Assembly (NCBI GenBank): GCA_033557685.1
Contig: JAWQRN010000367.1
Coordinates: forward strand, 1 to 30,704
Length of the DNA: 30,704 nucleotides
DNA from: Sperchopsis tessellata
Taxonomy: Eukaryota > Arthropoda > Insecta > Coleoptera > Hydrophilidae
Direction of reading: 5' to 3'
A model generated the notes under the pieces. The model was given only the letters and a program-made list of their open reading frames with translations, was not told the origin of the DNA and made no database searches. The translations under genes were made by a program, and so were the position numbers. Of this stretch, positions 20,501 through 29,767 are shown in pieces; position 1 is the stretch's first letter, and every line of letters begins with the position of its first letter.

Positions 20501-20984
20501 TCATATTGCTTTCATTTCTATATACACTAAAGACCTAAATATGTGCTTTTATGTTTAGTTTCAATAGAAACCACAGAAACGAAAGTACGTTTTGTATTAT
20601 TTGTACCACAATGTAATTGGTTACAAAAATCAAGAAACTAAAGATTTCAAACTAATTAAAATTATTATTGCTCACGTGTTACGCCTAGTTGTATACATGC
20701 TGATAATCCTTATTATTCTATTGAGAATGAATACAATGCTCTAGCACCGCAAAGTATTAACCTCGGCTTTTTGTAGGTTATAGTATGGGCTTCCAAATAT
20801 CGATAGAAGATATATTCTGTTGTAAAAAATAATCATACATTTTGTCAGGGTTTATTTAGGTAGCATCCAGGAGAAACGAACGTTACTTCATAAAAAGCAA
20901 ACAGTTGTGATAACAGTCTGGGATAGTCCACTGGTATCAAAAAAATACATGAAAAGATTGATAAAATTGATTCATTTATTTAAA
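20501..20984. other. AT-rich spacer, nothing recognised
   Basis: Could contain the terminal part of a minus-strand PLE if the hammerhead-like motif at 20985-21030 is real. No coding motif is visible. Confidence 0.3.
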
Positions 20985-21030
20985 AAGATCGACGTTTCGA
21001 CATCCAATTAATGACATCAGTATAGTATCT
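20985..21030 (-). ncRNA. Hammerhead-like motif (d), weak
   Basis: On the minus strand: C-U-G-A-U-G (21020 to 21015) followed by U instead of A9, a short possible stem CAU/AUG (21013-21011 with 21003-21001), then 'UC' and GAAA (20998-20995), C and GUC. The words CTGATG, GATGTC and CGAAACGTC are those typical of PLE terminal regions, but stem II is poor and a few bases may be deleted from the core. It may mark a further PLE remnant. I could not find GIY-YIG coding sequence upstream on the same strand. Confidence 0.35.
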
Positions 21031-22549
21031 ACAAGAATTTACACAGGAAAACATTATCTTAGTTGTTTTATACATATATTTAAGATGGAAAAAAGTATAT
21101 ACAACCCTGATAATTAAGCATCAACCAGGTATGTGACTAGTGGAGAAAGGACGGACATGTGTTCTAACCCAAGGTTCTTATATAACGCCATTGAAATGTT
21201 ATTTTATTATAATGAAAAATGATAAAAATACACTATTTTTAAAGCAGTTTGTGGTAAAAATTCCACATCGATATTCAAAATTTGAAAGTTTAAAAATATA
21301 CCATATGCCACAAAATAAAAGATTTTGTGTTAATACACACTTAACAGAGCAGTACATTTACTAGGTGAAACAGCAAAACACAAGAGCAACTTAGTGTCAG
21401 GCTAAGAAAGTCAATCACAATTACACCGTGTTTCATGTTTAGTATATTTGGCCACTTACGGAAACAATGTGAAAACATATTTTACCAGAAGATGAGTAGA
21501 AAAATTAAATAAAATATATGCAGGAATACATACCAACCAACATGATGTACGGGCACTGTCAAATGGCGAGTTGAAGGAGTGCCCACATGAGGGATATGTA
21601 TGCTCAGGAAAGAATATATATATTATAACAGTTTCCACCTGGTGGAGGCGTTAACTACTTAACTGAGGAAATGAACAATTACTCGTGAAGCGAGTTTATT
21701 CTAAACCATGTGATACGTCTAGTGGTAAATACTGATAATAGGACCCTCGAAGTGTATAAGTAACCTGAAATAGATTCTATCAGGGAGTGGAGTTCGCCGA
21801 AGCAAATAAAATAACGCAAATTAATTGAAATACTATCTATTCAATAAAAAAAAACACGAACAGGGGTAATTGCCGCAATCGACAAACCACCTGCCGTAAT
21901 GTAGCGGTCCAGAAAACGAAATTGATTAAATTCGAATATTTTACAATTTGACTAGGCAAGGAAGTTCAGTTGCCTATAGTACAGGCCGACCAACAGCGGA
22001 ACTAACAGGATTTGGCGGCGGGAAGGAGTACTTTTGGATATCAATTTGTGACAACTTCCTTCTTGCTTAAACCTTCAATCGAGGCGGTCGATTAGCATAA
22101 CTTAAAATTAAATAAAAAAAAAGTGAAATTAAAATAAAGTATTAAAATACCAGATAAAATTATATGCTCACTGTGCGAGTATAAATAAAAATAATTGTGA
22201 ACAAAGAAAATTCAAAAGACATTAAAAACTTAAAAGCGATCAAACGTAAGTCTATAATTTTTTATTTGTAACTGTTAGGATATAAAAAGATCTGATTTTA
22301 TTAGGGAAAATTTATTAAGGATTTTTGCAGACTAGGTGTGTAAAATATTGAATTTTTAGCTATAATTTTCGGTTGCTTATAAATTTTGTGTTGTAAGTTT
22401 TTTTTTTATAACTATAAAACGTTATTATATGAATTAATATACATAAAGTAATTTTAAAGTAGTATGCTAGCTTCTTTTCAAAATGTCATACAATTTTTCA
22501 GATACCGTGAGGAATTAAAACTAATATAGATTGATAAAGACAAAGCTAT
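21031..22549. other. AT-rich spacer, nothing recognised
   Basis: Two short frames (21140-21364 plus, 21456-21638 minus) carry no motif I know. GC rises at about 21850-22050, again without coding motifs. Confidence 0.3.
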
Positions 22550-23935
22550 TGTGTCAACTGCTCCCAAGAGCTATAACTAAAAATATTTTTTGTTTGTGGA
22601 CTTGATCCTCAAACTGGCGCCCAATAAAGAGCTGCTTAAGGTAGGTGTGCTTTTGTGAGTGCAGTCTTGGATAATATCTGTGGTAAACTCATGACTTGCC
22701 TCCGACATAAGACGAGCTGGTAGTGGAATTAATTCACTAGCAAAAGGGTTTTAGAAGCTAATTCCTTTAGCGTAAGAAATTAGACTTCAGTAAGCCGGCT
22801 ACGTGCTGAATCGGCGAAGGTTATGGTGCCAGGTAGAATGGATGAGGACTGTGACCAGATGATAAATCGTCTTTTTATAGCCGTCGTTTTACGATGCAGG
22901 GACGAGCCTAACCCTCTGAGTACCTGGTCAGTGACAATGAAAAAATTAACGTGCTCGACTAAAGGGCAAATTACTTTCCGATTGCAACAATTAATCTAAC
23001 ACCGCTATAAATTACGGAAATAAACAAAATGTGCAAACAAATGACAAAGAAAACCTGAAAATAAAATAGCTTAAATAAATGTAAACTATTTAAATGACAC
23101 TTGAAAAGAAAGGACAATGTAAACTTTAGAAATACAGTCGATGTGACCCAAATACATTAAAATATTGTGATCGTATACACTCACGCACTCACTACCGTTA
23201 GATTCGCGCCGCAGTGAGGTTTTAAAGAGAGAGAAAGGAAATTATTGGGGTTCGTTTTAATTAAACCGGTCGATTCACTATATTAGATGCGCGGAACGTT
23301 ACCTTTATATATTTCGGTTACTCAACTAAGCTACGCTTGAGTAAGTAAATGAAACAGTCACGGATAATTTACAGCACTTAATATGACAATGTTCTGGAGC
23401 GAGGAGTCGACAGATTTGCGTTAATCTAGTATAATGTCAATACGGTATGTCTGCTAAGCCTGACTCAGAATATCCAACGCGAGGTCGCAAACATGAAGAA
23501 GAAAATAAAATGTTAAGTATAACAAATGCAAACTAACCAAGTTCTGAAAGAACTAGAGAAATAAACACTGAAAATGAATTGAAGTTATAAAAGTTCATTA
23601 AACATTAAGCTTGAATACTGAATGAAATTTAATAATATAATGAAATTAGCTCAAATAGATTTATATCAGCGTAACGACCTGTTCTAGTGAAATAATTTTG
23701 AAGAGAGACCTTTGTATAACAAATTCCCGCCCTTTATAGCTTTTGTCCAGGCCAAGTGTTACGTGGTGGGGTCAATGCCGGCAGGTTCTTCTCCTCCAAC
23801 GCAACCCCTAAGTAAATATCTCCCTCTCTATCGCTCGTATGTAGCGTCCGAATGTTCCCTATCTAACGGCTTTGGAAAAATACCAAGATCGTTGGCATTC
23901 GGCGAGAACACACATACTCTCGCTCGGTCGTAAAA
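22550..23935. other. Unassigned block of raised GC, possibly a non-coding repeat
   Basis: This 1.4 kb block contains several GC-raised islands (22600-22960, 23160-23480, 23700-23935) with no coding frame. Isolated signals are 'tggcgcccaa' (22615-22624), equal to the first ten bases of tRNA-Lys-type primer-binding sites; purine runs at 23226-23240 and 23493-23508; and on the minus strand 'tataaagggcggga' (23738 downward), resembling a TATA element. No pair of long terminal repeats is visible around it, and no gag or pol motif is present. It may be a non-autonomous element or an old repeat mosaic. Confidence 0.3.
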
Positions 23936-24037
23936 TAAAATAGCCAGTGATGGCACAAGAAAATATGGTTTAAAAGAATAAAACTGAAATATAAATACAA
24001 TGAAAAGAAAACAAAATAATTGGAAAATCTCACCGTT

Positions 24038-24040
<3 letters not shown>

Positions 24041-24080
<40 letters not shown>

Positions 24081-24095
24081 ATATATATATATATA
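24041..24095. repeat. (AT)n microsatellite
   Basis: AT dinucleotides interrupted once by 'gtatgt' near 24073-24079. Confidence 0.95.
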
Positions 24096-24539
24096 CTGAA
24101 TTTTTCTTAACCATATATATGAATAATGTTTGTATTGGGATTTTATGGTTATGTATTGAAATAATAATTCTTACTCTGACATTTAGCTAGCATGCATGTG
24201 CTGTATCCTCAAAGAATATTTATTTTTTTTTTTACTATTAAGAGAATATTAATCTAGAAACAAACTTTCTTGTACAGTTGTTATTTATGTAAAATCATGC
24301 AATGGTATATGTTTCACTTACAGTTCATTCCAAAATTATAGTTCCATACATGTTTGATGTCTTTTTTAATTTATATTTAAAATTCAAATGTCCTATTGTT
24401 TTCATGGCCTTACATCGGGTTAACTCTGCTATTTGTTTTTATGTAATATATTTTGAATGTAGTGTATACATTTCTATTTTACTGCTCTGGTTTTTGGAGG
24501 CTATTGGTAGATGGTTTAAAAATTAAATTTTGAAAATTG
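24096..24539. other. AT-rich spacer, nothing recognised
   Basis: A 74-codon frame (24302-24526) is hydrophobic and AT-derived, with no motif. The extreme 3' end of the minus-strand PLE may reach into this stretch. Confidence 0.3.
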
Positions 24540-25330
24540 GAAATATTTTCTCTTCCTGGCACATATATTGCGGACTACGTAATTAACAGAGTTGCATCTG
24601 TCATTATATTAATAGCAGAATGCACTGCAAAAGTCATTTAGAACCGCGGTCGATTGATCCATACGTACATTTCGCGGAATACCACCGCTTCGTCAATGAA
24701 TCTGTAACCCGCATTATTTGAAACAGTGTATCGTGCATTCTACTCCTCGCTCTTTTTTTAGGGATAACAATTGTTTATATATTTATATTTGATTAACATG
24801 TGTTAATTGGAAGTTTCTATTTAAAGTGTAATTTTATATTTATATAGTTTACCTATATCTCGTCAATCGTTCATAATTAAATGACTATATTTTTTAATGT
24901 ATTTCATTTCTGTTATTGATCTTGCTTTATTATTGTGTTCTATATCCAAAACATTTGTATTTTAAAAATTTTAATGTATGGTTTGTTTTTTGATGGTGTT
25001 TGTTCAATGCTATGACCTCCTTGTTTGTTCCTGATACACTGACAGTGTGTGATTTTATCCTGCTTTTTAGGTACTATTTTGATTGTCAAATATAGCATTA
25101 CTCATAGTTTTTATCTCAAGTTAGAGTGGGAGTTTTTAATTGTTTGAATAGGATTTTTATGTCAATGTGCTATTTTTATATTATATGGTTTAAATATGAT
25201 CTGTAATTTTTCAGATAGTCCTTGTACATATGGCAGGTGTAGATATTTTATGTTTGTATTTGTTGCATCATTTTTCTGTTTTAATTTATTGTAAAATTTG
25301 TATGTTCTTTCTTGTTGATTGTATCTTTTA
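24540..25330 (-). pseudogene. Penelope-like element relic, minus strand
   Basis: Read downward from 25330: 'RTYKFYNKLKQKNDATNTNI' then 'KYLHLPYVQGLSEKLQIIFK' and 'PYNIKIAH' (25170-25315). This is the PLE segment between RT and GIY-YIG (LPYV.GLSEKL..IFK.YNI.IAHK), here in one frame over about 50 codons. Further down, in a shifted frame, 'TNVLDIEHNNKARSITEMKY' and 'IKKYSHLI' (24885-24965) match the tail after GIY-YIG (.VLDIE.N..AR.ITEM.HIKK). The GIY-YIG centre between them is too decayed to read. Downstream on the same strand is a well-formed hammerhead fold (24656-24702). The copy is 5'-truncated near 25330, exactly where the fold-back partner begins. Confidence 0.8.
24656..24702 (-). ncRNA. 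Hammerhead ribozyme relic (c), best fold in the window
   Basis: Minus strand from 24702: stem I 5' strand G-A-U-U-C-A (24702-24697) pairs with U-G-G-A-U-C (24661-24656), six pairs including one G.U. Core U-U-G-A-C-G-A (24696-24690) is CUGANGA with C3 changed to U. One extra A (24689), stem II GCGG (24688-24685) / CCGC (24677-24674) with a 7-base loop, then GAAA (24673-24670). A minimal stem III U-GUAC-G (24669-24664) is followed by U-A (24663-24662), so position 17 is A, an allowed cleavage base. All three helices of a type I hammerhead can form. C3 to U is a known disabling change, so activity is doubtful. Confidence 0.7.
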
Positions 25331-25397
25331 AGTAAAGAACATACAATAAATCAAAAGATAAAAATGATGCAACAAATAGAAACATAACATATCTACT
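25239..25397. repeat. Fold-back: short inverted second copy at the PLE 5' edge
   Basis: The left arm (25239-25310) is repeated in inverted orientation at 25334-25397, with a 23-base spacer. Shared words include 'tttgttgcatcattttt' and 'tatgttcttt'. The left arm is the start of the minus-strand PLE relic. The right arm is the same PLE segment on the plus strand, about 64 bases long, with an internal gap of some 8-9 bases. The match stops at 'tatctac', and a (TA)n tract follows eight bases later. The arrangement copies, at small scale, the head-to-head palindrome at 10702-11335. Confidence 0.8.
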
Positions 25398-25402
25398 AAC
25401 TA

Positions 25403-25405
<3 letters not shown>

Positions 25406-25438
<33 letters not shown>
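25406..25438. repeat. (TA)n microsatellite
   Basis: Pure TA dinucleotides right after the short inverted PLE arm; may be its tail. Confidence 0.95.
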
Positions 25439-25439
<1 letters not shown>

Positions 25440-26031
25440 GGGTAACCGTGAAATATATAAAAACGGAATCATCTTCTTCAATGTATCTACTACATATATT
25501 TAAAATATTCTACGATATATATTTATATCTCCTACTTTGCAACATTTCAATTATTCGTGCAACTTTCTGGCTTTCCTTTCACTTAATTTGTCTCTATCAC
25601 CTTTCTTTTCTTCGGCCACATTTTCTTCTATCTCCGATTTTCCCACTGTATTAGAATTTCACTCTTCATTGCTACTCATTTACTCATTTTTTATCGACAG
25701 CTCTAACAGCAGTTTTATCTAAATAACCTTCATTTTATTTTTTTTTATTTTGGAAACTACCATTTTTGTAACATAAAATTCTATCCTCACTTCTAATATC
25801 TTAACAAGAGTGAAACAGTAGGGGGACCTCTTGTTCCATATGTAGTGGAGATATTTAAATTCAAATTTCAAAACTTTTATAGAAGAATATAGTGAAAAAG
25901 ATACGAATTCAACGAGCTTATTTGTATACACAAGGATTGCACTATTTATTGCAAGTACTATCAAAAATATCCAATATTTATAATAATATGGTATAATTGA
26001 ATGACATAATCTACCATATTATTCTTTACAG
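25440..26031. other. AT-rich spacer, nothing recognised
   Basis: Several short open frames on both strands, all AT-derived and without motifs. The part next to 26031 could be the 3' UTR of the LINE fragment. Confidence 0.3.
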
Positions 26032-26395
26032 TTATTCTTCTTCTCTAGCCATGTTATCTATTCCTTGTCTTAGACCTCCTGAATTTGTGTCCAATTCTCG
26101 GTCTTGCACGTATTGGTACCAACGACGCCCTACAATCTTCTTTATGTCTTCCACCCACATTTTCTGTGGTCTTCTCATCCTCCTTTTATTTATCTTAGCC
26201 GCCACTGAAGTACTCGGTTTGACCATCGGTCGCTTCGCTGCCTGGCTACATATCCTGTCCAACTAAACAATTTTGAAACGCAAGACACGATATCCTCAAC
26301 CTTATACCAAGCATTTTCCGCTCTATGACACATTGAATACACTTCATCCCATTACCTCTCTTTATAATCAGAGCCATTGTTTACAGTCCGTAAAT
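26032..26395 (-). pseudogene. LINE C-terminal fragment
   Basis: Reading downward from about 26395: 'VIERKMLGI'-like residues (near 26330, the 'TQRAMERKMLGI' block), a shifted frame with 'WTGYVARQRSDRW' (near 26215-26260), then 'KINKRRMRRPQKMWVEDIKK' and 'IVGRRWYQYVQDRE' (frame 26032-26262), ending 'MAREEE' and a stop. This is the terminal 'GHVAR...RGRP..W.DDIKKIAG..W...AQDR' region of the same LINE group as the plus-strand relic at 8380-9720. Only the last 110-120 codons remain, a typical 5'-truncated insertion. The last 75 codons are uninterrupted, so it is younger or better preserved than the other LINE copies here. Confidence 0.8.
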
Positions 26396-27666
26396 CATGT
26401 TTTTTTTTTCACCACTAGTATCCACAACTGACATATTGTTACAATATAAGAAATATTTTCGTACGTTTGAAAAATACTATATATTTATAACTAGACTTTG
26501 AGCAATAGAGCAGCAAATTTCAACATTTCTGAGTTAAAATGAACCATTTTATAGATATACCTAATCATTTATCGCATTTTAGAATAATTAAATAAAAAAA
26601 TGTAAATGTAATCAGTAATATTTCCTGAAAATGTACTATATACTTTTATTTACTGTAAGAAAACAAGACGCAATTTTTCATCAACGAGAAAACTTAATAG
26701 CCATCTCAAAGAATTGCTCTTAATAGCTGGAACATTTTTCAGGAAAATACTCAACACATTTTCTCTTAATAAGTGAACCAGATTGATGTGTCTGGCTGTA
26801 AGCTGGGCCATGTAACACAAGAGAAGGAGAGAGAAGGCGGATCATTTTACGGAATTGACTCGCTACAATAGAAAGACTATAATAAACATCGCGTGAATTG
26901 TAGACGATTCGGAGACAAAGCAAGACAGCTTTGTTAATAACACGGTCACCGAATAAATAACGTGGTTACATCGTCACCGTTTCGCACTGTTGAAATGAAA
27001 TACAAACACCGCCAATGTGCTGCTTTGAATTTATCCTATGTTTTTATTTACCACTGTTAAATATTTGACAAGACTGTAGAATTTCGGCACATGTTATAAT
27101 CTGATCTTTGAATAAATTAACAAGCCCAAAAATGTACTTATAACTCATTATTTGATAAGATTAGTGTACATTTTTACTTATTATTTTAATTTTACTTTTA
27201 TAATAAAAAGATATTTCTAAATCACCAAAAGTGTCTCCAAAAATACATGTTTACAGTAATTATATATTCAAGGAGTGAGCCAGATTTTTCCTCTTATAAT
27301 AATCCATTAATAGAAGTTAAAACCTTAGTAATAAGCTAACAATATATTTTTCGCTGCCGTCGACAGCATTCATTATATACCCATCATTGACAAATGGATT
27401 TGTATTCGTTATAAATGTAATTCGGACGAGAAAAATTAAATTGGTGCCCCAGAAAATTCTACTTCCAGTCCAACTACATGTCACAAAATCTAATGAGTGG
27501 TTGACACCAATATTCCTAAATATGAAATTTTATACTGGCAAAAAATCTGCAGCAAAACTACTTTCATTTTATTTGAGAATATTGCCACATCTGATCTAAC
27601 TACTTATTCTAAATATACTCACAACACCGATACTAAATCCTCATTATAAAATTTGGAATTAATCGG
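26396..27666. other. AT-rich spacer, nothing recognised
   Basis: A 67-codon minus frame (26720-26923) and a 70-codon plus frame (27387-27599) have no recognisable motif. The second is somewhat less AT-biased and might be an old coding fragment, but I cannot name it. Confidence 0.3.
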
Positions 27667-27735
27667 TATTATATTATTCGCGTAATCATGCTCACAAGAT
27701 TTATCAGTTACACTTAGGCACACGCACACATATAT
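27667..27735 (+). repeat. Dispersed repeat unit, copy 2
   Basis: 'atcatgctcacaagattt' (27685-27702) with 'atcagt' and then 'ggcacacgcacaca' repeats the unit at 1797-1850. Here the CA-rich part is only about 15 bases long. Confidence 0.6.
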
Positions 27736-28088
27736 CACTTAAAAAATGATTAAATTATATTCAGTAGATCTCAAGACGTATAATTCCGCAGAAATCTGAA
27801 GTTGATTTTTGTGATTACTCTATACATTATTTTACAGCATTCGCAGTGAAAGTAAAAACAACAGTCGCCATATTATTTTCAGGCAGTTTTCTGTGGTTTT
27901 TCTTGAAACTGATTGGTACTAAATATGAAACTGATGCTCCTATCTCGATGCTTCGAGAATCGTCTTGGAAAAAGTATTCATCTTTGAATTGGTACAAAGA
28001 AATAAAACCAAAAAAGCTATCAGAATATGTAATTTTATCGGCAAGATTTCGGTTGAAATATTAAATATTATAATCAACTCTAAGTGTT
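27736..28088. other. Spacer with an unassigned 72-codon frame
   Basis: A plus-strand frame (27846-28064) reads 'SMLRESSWKKYSSLNWYKEI' in its middle and has an acceptor-like 'attattttcag' near 27872-27882. It lies directly before the ORF at 28089-28300 but in another frame. The two may be parts of one broken coding sequence that I do not recognise. Confidence 0.25.
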
Positions 28089-28300
28089 AAAGACAATATT
28101 GGCATAAATACATTCCCGAAAGTATAATTATTTCAGAAACTGATGTTTATAGAATACAAGAGGTTATAAAATATCGCCTAGAATCTTCTGATGGCAAGGT
28201 TCCTATATTAAAGAATGCTTTTATATTGGAGTTATCAGGAACATTCCATCGAGATATACTTAAAATAATTCCTAAAGTAATCACTGGTCAACAAATTTAA
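28089..28300 (+). pseudogene. Unidentified coding-like fragment
   Basis: An open frame of about 70 codons without an ATG. The peptide ('SETDVYRIQEVIKYRLESSD', 'GKVPILKNAFILELSGTFHR', 'DILKIIPK') has a balanced amino-acid composition, unlike the Phe/Ile/Tyr-rich chance frames around it. An acceptor-like 'attatttcag' ends at 28136 and a donor-like 'aaagtaat' gives GT at 28277, so 28137-28276 (140 bases) could be an exon or a retained piece of a transposon gene. I recognise no family. It lies about 260 bases before the 'DEHGE' family relic on the opposite strand, with no visible link. Confidence 0.3.
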
Positions 28301-28559
28301 ACTTTTTTGAAGTCGCATTGGTGAAAATATGTGTATGTAATGTATTTTGTAGTCCTAAATCCGAAAATGAAATGCTAAATACTGTAACACGTACAGTTTT
28401 TTTGTCACAGGGGTTGGTGGCCGGATAAAAAAAGGAAACAACATATTTTTACAACCTAATGTTTATTTAATATAAACATTTTAAATCTTAGCAAAGACAT
28501 TTTACTAAGGATCATGTGCAAAAAGATATAAAATGTTACATGAATATATCATACAGTGA

Positions 28560-28880
28560 CAAAATATTTAACTTTTTTCTTTTGTGTTCAATATAGTCAT
28601 CTCTTTTTAAAAACCAACGTCCCTAGTATCGTGTTTCCATTGTCCTGATGTCCTGGTAAAATTTCTCTCCATGTTCGTCACCCAAATTTTCCGGAAAAAA
28701 ATCAAAATGCGAGTAGAAAAAATGTATTTTTGAGGACATGCAACATTCTAGTAGGTCATAGGTTTTTAATAGTTCATCTATGAGGGTTTTATAGTAAGAA
28801 TCATTAATAGAAATTATATCGATATAAACAAACCATGGATAAGAAGTTTGAGATCTCAAAACCCAATTTGAGAATTTCAA
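28560..28880 (-). pseudogene. C-terminal relic of a repetitive arthropod protein family with a 'DEHGE.F.QDI' motif
   Basis: The 85-codon frame (28623-28880) contains 'YYKTLIDELLKTYDLLECCM', 'SSKIHFFYSHFDFFPENLGD' and 'EHGEKFYQDIRTMETRY'. I recognise this as the ending (..Y..LV.ELL.SY..LGCNMS.KIHFLHSHLDFFPENLG..SDEHGERFHQDI..ME.RY) of a protein family present in many copies in arthropod and some other invertebrate genomes, probably transposon-borne. Its biochemical role is not known to me. About three residues are missing before DEHGE. After METRY a shifted frame continues 'FLKRDDYIEHKRKK' (about 28565-28612), equivalent to the family's 'CW.LKRD' end, with the block between them deleted. Farther up, near 29060-29095, 'YLSDGP' recalls the family's 'FSDGP' block, but too weakly to count. 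Confidence 0.65.
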
Positions 28881-29767
28881 TTCTATTTCCTTAATTGTAA
28901 TGTTTTATAAAATATTTTCTTTCGTAGCTCTATTAAGTAAGTACCTTCAGTCAAAGTTTATTGGTTTTAAAAACTCTAAAAACCGCAATATTATTTACGA
29001 AGAGCTAAATTAATCAAGACGAAAGATATTAAATATAAGTGTTGGTCATTCAAATTTCCCGAATGAACGGATGCTGTGGGTCCATCAGACAAGTAATGAA
29101 TAAATTTCCCATTTTGAGTCCCAAAATTTTATATAGAATTGGTGACAAAGAGCTTTACCGCTTATAAAAATGTTAAAAAGACCAATATAATAACTATCTG
29201 ATGAATTCCTTCCCTCGAAAAATGATTGGCTTCTCTTCAATTTTGAGAAAAGAAATTTAAGCCACCGAAAATAGCAGCTAATGGGCTAAAGCCTTTATTT
29301 GTTAAAATCCTACTTTGTCTGCCAGTTTCCCCGAGGCTTGTACAGCTTACTTTTCATTCACCACATTGACCGTGGCAACTGCGATAGCTAAGAAATCATT
29401 TTCTAAAATACAGCTAATAAGAGCTATCTTATAAGTAAAATGTCACATAATTACCTTCAAATATGTCCAGTGAGTGACATATAATCTGATTATAGATTCA
29501 TTTGCTGCATCAAAGTTTTTGTAAAAGGCTATATATTTTTTAAATATTATTATTTGACATTTATTATATTTTAGTAAGAAGCTATATTATACTCTTTAAT
29601 AGAGGCAATATCTTGTCGTATCCACATTCATTATTTTCTTAAAATTATTACCTAAAAATAATAGTAAACCTAATTTTTCAACATCAGTTGCAATCAACAT
29701 ATATACATATATAAAAACATAAAGTACATAATATAACTTAACATTAATTTAGTACAAACTACAATGT
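28881..29767. other. AT-rich spacer, nothing recognised
   Basis: May hold decayed upstream parts of the 'DEHGE' family relic (28900-29110) and the 3' UTR of the LINE ending at 29768. Nothing else is supportable. Confidence 0.3.

Noticed and set aside
22615..22624. tRNA-Lys primer-binding site of an LTR retrotransposon or retrovirus-like element
   Set aside because: Ten matching bases alone are weak. I found no flanking long direct repeats, no gag, protease, RT or integrase motif, and no convincing polypurine tract next to a terminal repeat.
26000..26266. Plus-strand 89-codon frame
   Set aside because: Antisense to the LINE C-terminal fragment with 'MWVEDIKKIVG', which explains the sequence.
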